DNA of 44,156 nt from Christensenella sp. UBA4263 (GCA_002395225.1 DGWH01000018.1:44323-88478), one strand, 5' to 3'. Shown: positions 15,163 to 24,725, counted from the first letter of the stretch. The notes: generated from the sequence alone by a model not told the origin. A program made the numbers and translations.

Positions 15163-17193
15163 TCAGTGATTTGCATTCATCCCCGTTCTCCCCGGAGGCA
15201 CTGTTTCATGGAGCATCTGGTAGGTACGGATTTCTGACGCAGGACGATAAGTCGGAACCGCCTCACGAATGAGATTCATCAGGACGGTTTCCTCCTCGTT
15301 ATAGGCAGCGTGCATGAGTTCATCCAGAATCACGAGAAAACGGTCATGATCAAACGGGATGGGTTTCCCGATATGAATGAGGTTGTTGCTCGTCTTCTGG
15401 AGGCCTTCCTCCTCCATCAGCTTCTCTTCATAGAGTTTTTCGCCGGGACGCAGGCCGGTATAGACAATCTTGATATCCTGATCCGGTCTGAATCCGGACA
15501 ATTTGATCAGGTTTCTGGCCAGGGTATCGATCTTTACCGGCTGTCCCATGTCCAAAATAAAGATTTCGGAGCCTTTGGCCATCACGCCGGCCTGCATGAC
15601 CAGACTGACCGCCTCAGGAATCGTCATAAAATAGCGGATGATTTCCGGGTGCGTCACCGTCACCGGTCCGCCGTCTTCAATCTGTTTTCTGAAAAGCGGA
15701 ATGACAGAGCCGTTTGACCCCAGAACATTTCCAAAGCGTACGGCAACAAACCGAGTCGTCCCGACAAATCCCTCCGGTATCGGCCTGGTTTCCTCAGCAT
15801 GCTGCTGCAGCTGCGGCATCTGTTTTTCCTGATGCGTCCGGATCATATAGTCAAATGTCTGAATGATCATCTCACAGATCCGTTTGCTGGCCCCCATGAC
15901 GTTTGTCGGATTCACGGCTTTGTCCGTGCTGATCAGGATGAACCGTCCGCAGTGGTTCAGCATGGCCGCATAGGCGGTTTTGTATGTTCCGATTGCATTG
16001 TTCTTAATGGCCTCGCACGGACTCTCCTCCATCAGCGGAACATGCTTATGGGCTGCGGCATGATAGACGATGTCCGGCTTGTACTGTTCAAACACCTGAT
16101 TGATGCGACGGCTGTCACGGACAGAACCGATCAGCACAACCAGATTGACCTCGGGATGTTTTCGCCTCAGTTCCTGTTCAATTTCATAGGCATTGTTTTC
16201 ATAGACATCAAAAATAATCAGTTTCTTCGGATGATGCAGTGCAATCTGCCGGCAGAGTTCAGAGCCAATGCTTCCGCCCCCGCCGGTCACCAGAATCGTC
16301 TTTCCGTTGATGAACCGATACACCTCTGTCAGGTCACTGCGGATGGGATCCCTGCCCAGCAGTTCCTCAATGGATACATCCTTCATTGCCGCGATGGTGA
16401 TGTCCCCGTTCATCAGCTGGAACATTCCCGGAAGGTTTTTCAGTTCACATCCGGTTTCCTGACAGATCTTCAGGACTTTACGGCGTTCCGGTTCAGATGC
16501 GCTGGGAATCGCCACATAAATTTTGCTGACGCTGTATTTTTTGACCATTGCCGGGATTTTGTCCCGGCCTCCGACAATCGGCACACCGTCGATGTACCGG
16601 TGCCATTTGTTCGGATTATCGTCAATAATGCAGCAGACTTTTCCGTTGATCTCCTTTGCCTTATGGAGATCCCGCAGGATCATCTGACCGGCGTTTCCGG
16701 CACCCACCAGAAGAATCCTCGGCGCCGCCTTGACCATCGCTTTTTCCCTCGGCGTCTTTTCCATCAGATAGAACCGATAGGCAAACCGCGCTCCCAGCAT
16801 GAACAGGTACTGAAAAAACGTCCCCATTACATAATAGGAAATCGGCATCCGGTCATAGAACAGCCATACCATGGAAAGATGGAACGCCGAGGAAATACCG
16901 TTTGCAATGGTTATCCATGCCAGCTCGTAATAGCTTGCAAAGCGCCAGAGGCTCTGATAAAGCCGGAGGACGCAGAAAAGAACAATACAGAAAACGGTAT
17001 AGATGGGTGAAAAACGGACCCAGGTATCGATATATTCGGCATCGATCGCTGCGAAGTTCATCTCATGCCGCAGCATCAACGCTAAAAAATACGCAAAATT
17101 TACGGCAAATACATCAAACAGCATCAGAAGTGCAGCAACCTTGTGCCAGTGCTCAATACGGAACAAGGTCTTCTTCTTTCGCTTTACCGCCAA
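15163..17193 (-). CDS. Membrane nucleotide-sugar 4,6-dehydratase (PglF/WbpM/CapD type)
   Basis: 676 residues, the full length of the large membrane form. The family converts UDP-GlcNAc or a similar sugar nucleotide to a 4-keto-6-deoxy intermediate for surface polysaccharide or glycan synthesis. Four membrane helices occupy about residues 18-145. A first Rossmann domain has ILLVGAGNAGQM near 160; the second, catalytic, has TGGGGSIGSEL near 303, with ISTDK at 421-425 and MGASK at 433-437 supplying the catalytic residues of this SDR subgroup. The start is TTG at 17193 with GAGGGGG seven bases upstream. It lies 77 bases after the HIT gene and may be co-transcribed. No glycosyltransferase is nearby, so the final glycan cannot be named. 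Confidence 0.93.
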   Translation of the reverse strand: MAVKRKKKTLFRIEHWHKVAALLMLFDVFAVNFAYFLALMLRHEMNFAAIDAEYIDTWVRFSPIYTVFCIVLFCVLRLYQSLWRFASYYELAWITIANGISSAFHLSMVWLFYDRMPISYYVMGTFFQYLFMLGARFAYRFYLMEKTPREKAMVKAAPRILLVGAGNAGQMILRDLHKAKEINGKVCCIIDDNPNKWHRYIDGVPIVGGRDKIPAMVKKYSVSKIYVAIPSASEPERRKVLKICQETGCELKNLPGMFQLMNGDITIAAMKDVSIEELLGRDPIRSDLTEVYRFINGKTILVTGGGGSIGSELCRQIALHHPKKLIIFDVYENNAYEIEQELRRKHPEVNLVVLIGSVRDSRRINQVFEQYKPDIVYHAAAHKHVPLMEESPCEAIKNNAIGTYKTAYAAMLNHCGRFILISTDKAVNPTNVMGASKRICEMIIQTFDYMIRTHQEKQMPQLQQHAEETRPIPEGFVGTTRFVAVRFGNVLGSNGSVIPLFRKQIEDGGPVTVTHPEIIRYFMTIPEAVSLVMQAGVMAKGSEIFILDMGQPVKIDTLARNLIKLSGFRPDQDIKIVYTGLRPGEKLYEEKLMEEEGLQKTSNNLIHIGKPIPFDHDRFLVILDELMHAAYNEEETVLMNLIREAVPTYRPASEIRTYQMLHETVPPGRTGMNANH

Positions 17194-17270
17194 AATCGTA
17201 CCCCCTCAACCAGTGCTGAAGATAAGCCGTATTCTTTCCTGTTAAGAATCGCTTTTTCCTGCAGGACCTG

Positions 17271-17615
17271 TCAGGCCATTTTTCCGGACATTAATTCACC
17301 GCCCAGAATATGCAGATGCAGATGCATGACGCTCTGGCATGCGTTTTTCCCACAGTTGGAAACAATACGGTATCCATCCTCCTGCAGTCCTTCCCTTTCG
17401 GCAATGACGGCAGCCGTCCGCATCAGATGAGCCAGAAGAGCATCGCTCTCCCCCGTGACAGCCGACCATCCGCTGATATGCTTTTTGGGAATCAGCAAAA
17501 TATGTACCGGCGCCTGAGGATTAATATCCCGGAAAGCAAAAACCATCTCATCCTCGTAAACCTTGGTGCTGGGAATCTTTCCCTCAGCAATTTTGCAAAA
17601 CAGACAATCGTCCAT
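17271..17615 (-). CDS. HIT-family purine nucleoside phosphoramidase/hydrolase (HinT-like)
   Basis: 114 residues, normal for HinT. The N-terminus CLFCKIAEGKIPSTKVYED is typical, with the CxxC that often binds zinc. DINPQAPVHILLIPKKHI is the substrate-pocket strand, and the histidine triad HLHLHILGG lies near residues 98-106. HinT proteins cleave P-N bonds in adenosine phosphoramidates, including aminoacyl-AMP, in the cytoplasm. GGAGG lies nine bases before ATG. It sits 110 bases after mtaB. Confidence 0.95.
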   Translation of the reverse strand: MDDCLFCKIAEGKIPSTKVYEDEMVFAFRDINPQAPVHILLIPKKHISGWSAVTGESDALLAHLMRTAAVIAEREGLQEDGYRIVSNCGKNACQSVMHLHLHILGGELMSGKMA

Positions 17616-17725
17616 CGTTTTTTTCCTCCGTTAATTGTTGAAAATTGTATTCGTTCATGGCCGCAGCTGTCTTCCCCGGAGACCACCGTCTCCCGAGCAG
17701 GCTGCTCTGGGCCATTTGTCTGGGA

Positions 17726-19084
17726 TTACCGTATTTCTCTGGCCCTCAGTGTGTCCCCTGAAAGGCCGGTAATGATGACGTCGACAATCTGACCGGTATA
17801 ATCCCGGTCCGGCGACAGCCCTTCGTCTATTATACACCGAAAATAGGAATCTGTATAACCCACCAGACCGTCTTTTTGCACCGTTTCGACCAGAACTTTT
17901 TCTTTTTTGTGAATCATCCGCTTTCCGGCTTCGTTTTTGAGGGTATCGCCAAGCGCAATCAGCTCAAGCGCTCTCGCCTGACGCACATGAACGGGAACGC
18001 ACCCATCCATGGTGGCGGCCGGCGTTCCTTCCCGTTCCGAATATGGGAACACATGCATTCTGGTAAATCCGGCACGGGCGCAGGTTTCCTTCGTCTCCTC
18101 AAACAGTGCCTCTGTTTCACCGGGGAAACCGCACATGACATCCGTGGTAATGGCACAGTCAGGAAAGCGGGAACGAAGAAGATCACAGGCGGCAAGGAAG
18201 GATTCCTTTGTATAGCGCCGGTGCATCCGCTCAAGAATCGGGTTGCTTCCGCTCTGCAGTGCCAGATGAAACTGACGGCAGACTTTTGGCAATTGTTCCA
18301 GGGCGTCCACAAACTCTTTCGTGATAATGACCGGTTCCAGTGAACCCAGACGAATCCGCTCAATGCCCTCCACGGATTCAACGGCACGGATGGCATCAAG
18401 GAGCGTGTTGCCTTTTCCCAGATCCAGTCCGTAACTGGTCAGGTGAATGCCGGTCAGAACGATCTCTTTAAACCCGTTTCCGGCCAGGACAGCCGCTTCT
18501 TCCCGAATCTGCTCTGCCGGTCTGGACCGGATCGGCCCTCTCACCATGGGAATGATGCAGTAGGTACAGAAACGATTGCACCCTTCCTGGATTTTCAGGA
18601 CCGCACGTGTATGTCCTTCATTGGTATGAATCGGTGTATTTTCAAAGATCCGTTCGATTTTCTGGCTGACAGCCAGAATGGTCTTCTCCTCCCGGACGGC
18701 TTCCTCAAGCAGGTGTACCACTTCATGGCGGTGCTGCGTTCCCAGAACCAGCCGCACCCCGCTCATTTCCGCAATTTTCTCCGGCTCCCGCTGTGACAGG
18801 CATCCGGCAACGATAATGGCTCCCGCCGGGTTCTGCTTTTGTACCCTGCGGATGGCATTCAGGCTCTTCTTATCCCCTGTCCCGGTCACGGTGCAGGTGT
18901 TGATCAGATAGACATCCGCCGGTGAATCAAAAGAAACCTCCCGGTAGCCCGCCGCCAGAAACAGTTCCCGCATGGCCTGGGTATCATACTGATTCACCTT
19001 GCAGCCGAACGTCTGAAACGCAACGGTCATCGGCCGGTTATCGGAAACGGTCCTCTCCGGTGTTCCGCTTTCCACGTTTGTCAT
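17726..19084 (-). CDS. mtaB: tRNA (N6-threonylcarbamoyladenosine(37)-C2)-methylthiotransferase MtaB
   Basis: 452 residues. A radical-SAM enzyme that turns t6A37 into ms2t6A37 in tRNAs reading ANN codons. The N-terminal UPF0004 domain holds TFGCKVNQYD (C28), NTCTVTG (C64) and AGCLSQREP (C95) for one iron-sulfur cluster. The radical-SAM domain holds EGCNRFCTYC (C169, C173, C176) for the second. A TRAM-like C-terminal part binds RNA (VQKDGLVGYTDSYFRC). TFGCKVN at the start and the overall order fit MtaB better than MiaB or RimO. The ATG overlaps the stop of the preceding methyltransferase gene by four bases and has AAGGAAGGG upstream, so translation is probably coupled. Confidence 0.95.
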   Translation of the reverse strand: MTNVESGTPERTVSDNRPMTVAFQTFGCKVNQYDTQAMRELFLAAGYREVSFDSPADVYLINTCTVTGTGDKKSLNAIRRVQKQNPAGAIIVAGCLSQREPEKIAEMSGVRLVLGTQHRHEVVHLLEEAVREEKTILAVSQKIERIFENTPIHTNEGHTRAVLKIQEGCNRFCTYCIIPMVRGPIRSRPAEQIREEAAVLAGNGFKEIVLTGIHLTSYGLDLGKGNTLLDAIRAVESVEGIERIRLGSLEPVIITKEFVDALEQLPKVCRQFHLALQSGSNPILERMHRRYTKESFLAACDLLRSRFPDCAITTDVMCGFPGETEALFEETKETCARAGFTRMHVFPYSEREGTPAATMDGCVPVHVRQARALELIALGDTLKNEAGKRMIHKKEKVLVETVQKDGLVGYTDSYFRCIIDEGLSPDRDYTGQIVDVIITGLSGDTLRAREIR

Positions 19085-20085
19085 CCCTTCCTTGCTATGA
19101 TCAGGTCGCGTTCAATCGCCTGTTCGACCCAGTGTGCCAGTGAACCTGTTTCGACAATGGAAAAGCCGCATTCCGCCAGCCGTCCGGTCAGCTGCTCCCG
19201 CCGGATCGTATGGGTATTAAAGCTCATACACAGGGCCCCGCCCGTTTTGAGTACGCTGTACCATCCGGGCAGCGCGGCGGATACGGTTCCGAGAATGCCG
19301 TCCTGCTTTCCCGCGGTCCCCATCTGCACGCCGTATGGCAGATCCGTGATCAGCAGATGAACACTCTCCGTTTTCAGGAAAGCCTCTGTATTCCGTGTAT
19401 CCCCGCAGATCATGCGCAGGGAACGGGTATCTCCGTCCTTGAAATGATCCGCCGAGTCAGAAAAGACCCACTTGTGCTGGGTGCCGCCGTTTTTGCCGTA
19501 CACGGTCAGGGAGGATTTCTGATATTTGTATTTCATCCGATGAAATTCAAAGTACCGGTTCATATATCCGGCCAGCTCCTCGATACTGCTTTTGCTGATC
19601 TCGATTCCGATTCCGTGGTATCCGCGGCGGAGGGCCAGCAGCAGTGTCGTACCCTTTCCCGCCAGCGGATCAAGGACATTCAGCTGGGCATCATAATTCC
19701 GGCTGAATGTACTGGCAGCCAGCGCCATGGTCAGCATGCTGTCCGTAAACATCTCGTTGGTTTTGCCCTTGTACTTGAGAAGATACGGAAGATCCGCGCC
19801 GATATAATCCGGCCGCTGTGCCGGGAGCGGCAGCAGTGCCTCATCTCTGGCCTCAAAAATCATGTACACGGAGGAAAGATGTCCTAATAACCCCAGTTCC
19901 CGCCGGGACAGCGGACGATCCGGCTGACAGATCAGGAATTGCGCTCCGCCGATTTCCTCGGGATGAATGTCCGTCGGAGTTTCCAATGTGTCAAATACCA
20001 GTCTGGTTTCCTCCAGCGCAATCTGCAGCAGCGATGCCCGATAACGGATATTCTGATGCGGATACAGCAGCAGTGCAAGTTTCAC
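19081..20085 (-). CDS. Putative SAM-dependent RNA methyltransferase (Trm11/UPF0020-like)
   Basis: 334 residues from a GTG at 20085 with AGGAGG seven bases upstream. The SAM-binding motif NVLDPLAGKGTT is at 136-147 and the catalytic motif ITDLPYG at 246-252, corresponding to (D/N)PPY of amino-methyltransferases. This arrangement is that of the UPF0020/Trm11 group, which methylates guanosine in tRNA or rRNA. The N-terminal 130 residues do not show a clear THUMP domain. Its stop overlaps mtaB by four bases, which supports a tRNA modification role. The substrate is inferred, not shown. Confidence 0.82.
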   Translation of the reverse strand: MKLALLLYPHQNIRYRASLLQIALEETRLVFDTLETPTDIHPEEIGGAQFLICQPDRPLSRRELGLLGHLSSVYMIFEARDEALLPLPAQRPDYIGADLPYLLKYKGKTNEMFTDSMLTMALAASTFSRNYDAQLNVLDPLAGKGTTLLLALRRGYHGIGIEISKSSIEELAGYMNRYFEFHRMKYKYQKSSLTVYGKNGGTQHKWVFSDSADHFKDGDTRSLRMICGDTRNTEAFLKTESVHLLITDLPYGVQMGTAGKQDGILGTVSAALPGWYSVLKTGGALCMSFNTHTIRREQLTGRLAECGFSIVETGSLAHWVEQAIERDLIIARKG

Positions 20086-20180
20086 AGGCTTTCCTCCTCG
20101 TTCTTTATATGAACCCGCCAGTGGCAGCGGGAAATGTGTTTATATGACAGGAGCAGTCCATGTCTGCTCTCAAATGGTGT

Positions 20181-20214
20181 AAAAAAAGAATCACCCCATC
20201 CAAAGATGGGGTGA
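20181..20214 (-). terminator. Rho-independent terminator after rpsU
   Basis: On the minus strand TCACCCCATC, loop TTTG and GATGGGGTGA form a perfect 10-pair stem followed by TTCTTTTTTT. Confidence 0.93.
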
Positions 20215-20225
20215 GCTGGGTAACA

Positions 20226-20399
20226 TTAATACTTACGCTTGCGAGCAGCTTCGGCCTTTTTCTTGCGCTTTACGCTGGGCTTTTCATAATGTTCCCTCTT
20301 GCGGACCTCAGCAATCACTCCCGAACGCGCGCATTGACGCTTGAATCTTCTCAGAGCGCTCTCGAGGGATTCGTTCTCACGAACACGGATCTCAGACAT
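20226..20399 (-). CDS. rpsU: 30S ribosomal protein S21
   Basis: 57 residues from ATG 20399, preceded by GAGGGGAGGG. The longer frame to 20429 would place the ribosome binding site inside the protein. The sequence starts MSEIRVRENESLESALRRFK and ends in a very basic tail (SVKRKKKAEAARKRKY), as usual for S21. S21 is a late-assembling small-subunit protein near the anti-Shine-Dalgarno helix. It has its own strong promoter and terminator, so it forms a single-gene unit. Confidence 0.97.
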   Translation of the reverse strand: MSEIRVRENESLESALRRFKRQCARSGVIAEVRKREHYEKPSVKRKKKAEAARKRKY

Positions 20400-20473
20400 C
20401 GTTATCCCTCCCCTCGAATTAAGCTTCATAGAAACCTGTCTGATTGTGTAGATGACAGAACTCCACGACGGAT

Positions 20474-20502
20474 ATTATATCGTAATGCGCTGGTTTCGTC
20501 AA
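20474..20502 (-). promoter_or_regulatory. Promoter of rpsU
   Basis: On the minus strand TTGACG (20497-20502), 17 bases and a perfect TATAAT (20474-20479) lie 74 bases before the rpsU start. Confidence 0.9.
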
Positions 20503-20570
20503 CAACTATTTTTTTAAAATCAAATTTTCCCGCGGCGGCGCCCCATTTCCGCCCACTTCACAGGGCAGCG

Positions 20571-21824
20571 TTACAGGAGCAGATCTTCAACATTCTGCCC
20601 GACGGCGGCCACCGCGTATTTGCCCGAGAAGGTCCGTGCAATTTCCTCCCGGACCTGTTCAAAGGTTACGGCGCTCATGCGGTCCATCACCTCTCTGGGT
20701 TCCTGGAGTTCGTTGTTCAGCAGAATTCCCCGGCCCAGAGCGGACATGCGGGTAAATCCGTTTTCAATTCCCAGAATAAACGAGACGCGCATCTGCTCTT
20801 TCGACATTTCAAATTCGGTGGGATCCAGCGTGTCGATCATCCGGTGAATTTCCTCATGAAGGGCATGCGAGACTTTCTGCGCATTTTCCGGGCTGGTGGC
20901 CGCGTAAACGACGATGGATCCCAGTCTGGCGTACACTGACGGATAGGAATAGACCGAATAGGCGGCACCCATTTCCTCACGGATTTTCTGGAACAGACGG
21001 GAGGCATTTCCGCCGCCCAGCAGATTGCAGGCAACGGACAGCGGATACAGACGCTTGTCTTTATGCCCGACCCCCGGCCAGGCCTGTGCGATGTGCACCT
21101 GTTCGATGTCTTTTTCGCGGATGATGGCCTTATAGGCCGGTTCTTCCAGATTCGGAACGCTGGCGCTATGTTCCCTGGCCTTGAGGCTGCCAAAGAGCTT
21201 CTCGCACAGTTCCACGAAGGCATCAAAGTCAAACATGCCGGAAATTGAGATGACAATGTTGTCCGGACGGTAGTTTTTGGCCTTGTAATCCAGGATTTCC
21301 TCCCGGCTCACCGTTGCAATCTTGTCCGCAAAACCCAGAATCGGGAGGCCCAGCGGATGTTCGCCAAAATAGGCTTCTGACAGCAGTTCAAGAACCGTGT
21401 CATCCGGTGTATCCGCACTCATGGCAATTTCCTCAAGAATGACGCCGCGCTCCCGTTCGAGTTCCTCGGGTTCAAAGCGGCAGCACATCAGGATGTCGCT
21501 GAACAGGGCCATCACCCGGGGCAGGTGCTCCTCAATGACCTTGGCATAATAGCAGGTGCATTCCTTTGAAGTAAAGGCATTGACATTGCCGCCCAGGTAA
21601 TCAATTTCCTTGGCAATATCCAGGATGGAACGGTTTTCAGTGCTCTTGAAGAGCATGTGTTCAATGAAATGCGACAGGCCGTTCGTCTCCGGTGTCTCAA
21701 ACCCGGAGCCGGCACCGATCCATACCCCGACGGTAGCCGAAGGAAAATAAGGAATGCATTCACCGACCACCCGAATTCCGTTGCTCAGTGTGGCCACGCG
21801 TGCAGAATTCTTGAATATATCCAT
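20571..21824 (-). CDS. M16-family zinc peptidase (processing-peptidase-like)
   Basis: 417 residues. The inverted zinc motif HFIEH is at 52-56 within LSHFIEHMLFKST, and the downstream glutamates typical of the family are available (ERGVILEEIAMS region). It has the two-domain form seen in the MlpA/YmxG group of Bacillus, whose gene also follows pnp. There is no signal peptide, so it is probably cytoplasmic. AAAGGAG lies seven bases before the ATG. It follows pnp after a 217-base gap that holds a terminator, so it is likely transcribed separately at least in part. The substrate is unknown. Confidence 0.92.
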   Translation of the reverse strand: MDIFKNSARVATLSNGIRVVGECIPYFPSATVGVWIGAGSGFETPETNGLSHFIEHMLFKSTENRSILDIAKEIDYLGGNVNAFTSKECTCYYAKVIEEHLPRVMALFSDILMCCRFEPEELERERGVILEEIAMSADTPDDTVLELLSEAYFGEHPLGLPILGFADKIATVSREEILDYKAKNYRPDNIVISISGMFDFDAFVELCEKLFGSLKAREHSASVPNLEEPAYKAIIREKDIEQVHIAQAWPGVGHKDKRLYPLSVACNLLGGGNASRLFQKIREEMGAAYSVYSYPSVYARLGSIVVYAATSPENAQKVSHALHEEIHRMIDTLDPTEFEMSKEQMRVSFILGIENGFTRMSALGRGILLNNELQEPREVMDRMSAVTFEQVREEIARTFSGKYAVAAVGQNVEDLLL

Positions 21825-21973
21825 TCATACTCCTTTTACGAGTCAACACTTGGTCTCTTTATTTGATTGTCGTGCGAGTTTTCGAGCATCAGGGACTTTC
21901 GGCACCGCATTTTTACCGGTGCTCCGTTTTGGCATACTGCCGCTGTGCGGCAGGCCCAATTGTCCTATGACCG

Positions 21974-21998
21974 AAAAAGCTGCGGCGAAGCCGCAGCC
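21974..21998 (-). terminator. Rho-independent terminator after pnp
   Basis: GCTGCGGC and GCCGCAGC pair around a three-base loop (21979-21997). On the minus strand this is followed by TTTTT. Two further GC-rich hairpins lie between here and the M16 gene (near 21898-21925 and 21938-21954), without T-runs. Confidence 0.85.
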
Positions 21999-22041
21999 TT
22001 TCTCTGTCTCACTGAAACGATTCCGGTCTCTTCGTGCCGAA

Positions 22042-24192
22042 TCAGCGGCGATTGCTGTCACGGCGCGGCGGACGCTGGCCGGGTGCCCTGCGCGGCGTCT
22101 CCGGAACGGCGGAATAATCAATGTCATTGCGGACCAGATTGATTCTGCCCTGTGCGTCGATCTCGGTAACCCGAACCTCGAGTTCGTCGCCGATCTTGAC
22201 CACGTCCTCGCACTTCTCCACCCGATGATCCGACAGCTTGGAGATGTGTACCATGCCGTCCTTGCCGGGCAGCAGCTCGACAAATACGCCAAAGTTCATC
22301 ATGCGGACAACTTTGCCGGTATAAACCTCGCCGACCTCCACATCCTTGGCAATTCCCTCGATAATGCGTCTGGCCTTCCGGGCAGCTTCCTCATCGGCCG
22401 TGGCGATGTAAACATTGCCGTCATCCTCGAGGTCGATCTTAACACCGGTCTCCTCAATGATCTTGTTGATCATCTTTCCGCCAGGTCCGATAACCTCACG
22501 GATCTTGTCCGGATTGATCATGAAGTTGATGATCTTCGGTGCATACTTGGACAGCGACTTGCGCGGCTCCGGAATGGTCTCAAGCATCTTTCCAAGAATG
22601 AACAGACGTCCATCCAGTGCCTGAGAGAGCGCCTGACGGAGAATCGGCTCGTCAATTCCCTTGATCTTGATATCCATCTGAATGGCGGTGATGCCGTTCA
22701 TGGTGCCGGCAACCTTGAAGTCCATGTCGCCCAGGAAGTCCTCAAGGCCCTGAATATCGGTCAGCACGGCAACCTTTCCGGTCTCCGTATCCTTGATCAG
22801 GCCCATGGCAACACCGGCAACAGGCGCCGTGATCGGCACGCCGGCATCCATCAGGGCAAGCGTGGAGCCGCAGACAGAAGCCTGAGAGGTTGAACCGTTG
22901 GAGGAGAGAACCTCACTGACCACGCGGATGGCATACGGGAACTCATCTACCGGGGGGATAACCGGCAACAGTGCCCGCTTGGCCAGAGCACCATGACCAA
23001 TTTCACGGCGTCCGGGGCTCTTCAGCCTTCCGGCCTCACCGGAGGCATACGGCGGCATGTTGTAATTGTGCATATACCGCTCGCTGGTTTCCTCACCGAG
23101 GCCCTCAATGACCTGTGCCTCGCTGACCGGAGCCAGGGTAGCAATGGACATGACCTGCGTCTCACCGCGGGTAAAGACACCGGAGCCATGGACACGCGGC
23201 AGGACGGAAACCTCGGACCAGATCGGACGGATATCGGTCATGCCGCGGCCGTCCGGGCGAATTCCCTTGTCAATGATCTTGCGCCGCATAACCTCTTTCT
23301 CAAGATAGTACAGCGCATCGTCCACTTCGGCCATGCGGTCTGCATAAATTTCCGCATACTTCTCGTGTGCTTCATTCGTGATAATGGTCTCGCGGTCGCC
23401 GCGCTCATGCCGGTCATATGCCTCGAACGCCCATTCGGTGCGCTCAAGGAAATCACGATGAACCGCTTCCTTGATGTCCTCCCCTGTCTCAAAGACCGGG
23501 AAATCCTTCTTTTCCTTGCCGATCTCGCTGACGATCTGTTTCTGGAAAGCAACCAGTTTCTTGATCTCCTCGTGACCGGTCAGGATGGCACGCAGCATAT
23601 CGTCCTCGCTGATCTCCTTGGCGCCGGCTTCTACCATGAGGACTGCCTCATCGGTTCCGGCAACGGTCAGGGCCAGTTTGGAGACGGCACGCTGTGCCAC
23701 ATCCGGGTTGATGACAATTTCGCCGTCGACAAGCCCCACAGCCACGGCACCAATCGGGCCGGCCCAGGGAATATCACTGACCGCAATAGCGGCAGAGGCG
23801 CCGAGCATTGCCGGGATTTCTGGCGGAACATCCATCTCACAGGACAGAACGGTACAGACAACCTGAACATCATTCCGCATTCCCTTGTTGAACAGAGGAC
23901 GCAGAGGACGGTCGATCAGACGGGCAGTCAGGGTAGCCTTCTCGGAAGGACGGCCCTCACGCTTGATGAATCCGCCGGGCAGCTTGCCGACCGCATACAT
24001 TTTCTCTTCAAAATCAACACTGAGCGGGAAAAAGTCCTGCCCCTCACGCGGCTGATCCGCCGCAGTCACATTGACCATCACAACGGTATCGCCAAGACGA
24101 ACGATGACAGACCCATTGGCCTGACCGCAGTACTTGCCGAATTCCATCGACAAAACACGACCACCCAGTTCAGTCGTATAAACCCTTTCCAT
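22042..24192 (-). CDS. pnp: Polyribonucleotide nucleotidyltransferase (PNPase)
   Basis: 716 residues from ATG 24192 (AAAGGAG 11 bases upstream). The frame to 24261 adds 23 unconserved residues overlapping the upstream terminator. PNPase degrades RNA 3' to 5' by phosphorolysis, as a trimer. Two RNase PH domains flank a helical linker; FFPLSVDFEEKMYAVGKLPG and GRPSEKATLTARLIDRPLRP belong to the first, and GEIGHGALAKRAL-like and GSTSQASVCGSTLAL sequences to the second. A KH domain (IREVIGPGGKMINKIIEETG) and an S1 domain (GKVVRMMNFGVFVELLPGKD) close the protein. The order rpsO-pnp-M16 peptidase is the classic Gram-positive arrangement. Confidence 0.98.
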   Translation of the reverse strand: MERVYTTELGGRVLSMEFGKYCGQANGSVIVRLGDTVVMVNVTAADQPREGQDFFPLSVDFEEKMYAVGKLPGGFIKREGRPSEKATLTARLIDRPLRPLFNKGMRNDVQVVCTVLSCEMDVPPEIPAMLGASAAIAVSDIPWAGPIGAVAVGLVDGEIVINPDVAQRAVSKLALTVAGTDEAVLMVEAGAKEISEDDMLRAILTGHEEIKKLVAFQKQIVSEIGKEKKDFPVFETGEDIKEAVHRDFLERTEWAFEAYDRHERGDRETIITNEAHEKYAEIYADRMAEVDDALYYLEKEVMRRKIIDKGIRPDGRGMTDIRPIWSEVSVLPRVHGSGVFTRGETQVMSIATLAPVSEAQVIEGLGEETSERYMHNYNMPPYASGEAGRLKSPGRREIGHGALAKRALLPVIPPVDEFPYAIRVVSEVLSSNGSTSQASVCGSTLALMDAGVPITAPVAGVAMGLIKDTETGKVAVLTDIQGLEDFLGDMDFKVAGTMNGITAIQMDIKIKGIDEPILRQALSQALDGRLFILGKMLETIPEPRKSLSKYAPKIINFMINPDKIREVIGPGGKMINKIIEETGVKIDLEDDGNVYIATADEEAARKARRIIEGIAKDVEVGEVYTGKVVRMMNFGVFVELLPGKDGMVHISKLSDHRVEKCEDVVKIGDELEVRVTEIDAQGRINLVRNDIDYSAVPETPRRAPGQRPPRRDSNRR

Positions 24193-24259
24193 GAACCTAG
24201 AAACTCCTTTCAATACTACCTGCCACACTAACCTCGGAAAAGAACCCTCTAATCCGATC

Positions 24260-24296
24260 AAAAAGCCGTCATTTGGTCTGTCCCAAACGACGGCTC
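24260..24296 (-). terminator. Terminator or attenuator between rpsO and pnp
   Basis: On the minus strand AGCCGTCGTTTGG pairs with CCAAATGACGGCT (13 pairs, one G-U), followed by TTTTTGATC. In many bacteria the hairpin between rpsO and pnp allows partial read-through and is an RNase III cleavage site; this one could play either role. Confidence 0.8.
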
Positions 24297-24330
24297 ATCT
24301 GGGAATAAGCGCCCAAAAGTAAACCTGAGC

Positions 24331-24600
24331 TTACTTGCGCAGACCCAGTTTTGCTACCAGAGTACGATAACGCTCAATGTCGATCTTCTTGAGATAATCA
24401 AGCATGCCACGACGCTGACCAACCATCAGGAGAAGGCCGCGATGGGAATGATGATCCTTCGGATGCTCCTTCAGATGAGCATTCAGATCGTTGATACGTT
24501 TCGTAAGAAGCGCAATCTGTACCTCGGGGGAACCAGTGTCACCCTCGTGTCTGCCGTAAGTGCTGACAATTGCTTCTTTTTCAGCTTTAGTGATAGCCAT
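24331..24600 (-). CDS. rpsO: 30S ribosomal protein S15
   Basis: 89 residues, the usual length. The sequence includes GRHEGDTGSPEVQIALLTKR, HLKEHPKDHHSHRGLLLMVG and RRGMLDYLKK, the hallmark S15 16S-rRNA-binding segments. S15 is a primary binder of the 16S central domain. GGAGG lies nine bases before the ATG. Promoter and leader are immediately upstream, and the inter-gene hairpin before pnp follows. Confidence 0.98.
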   Translation of the reverse strand: MAITKAEKEAIVSTYGRHEGDTGSPEVQIALLTKRINDLNAHLKEHPKDHHSHRGLLLMVGQRRGMLDYLKKIDIERYRTLVAKLGLRK

Positions 24601-24696
24601 TTTTGTTTTCCTCCAATTATTCTTGTGTCAAACGCCAGAAGCCCGGAAAACGTTTGGAGTATCGTTTTTCTGAGCAGGTGGTTACGACCGGACGGT

Positions 24697-24725
24697 ATTC
24701 TAACATGGAAAGCCCTGTTTGTAAA
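24697..24725 (-). promoter_or_regulatory. Promoter of rpsO
   Basis: On the minus strand TTTACA (24720-24725), 17 bases and TAGAAT (24697-24702) give a leader of about 90 bases. The leader holds an imperfect hairpin closed by CAAACG/CGTTTG just upstream of the ribosome binding site. Confidence 0.8.
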
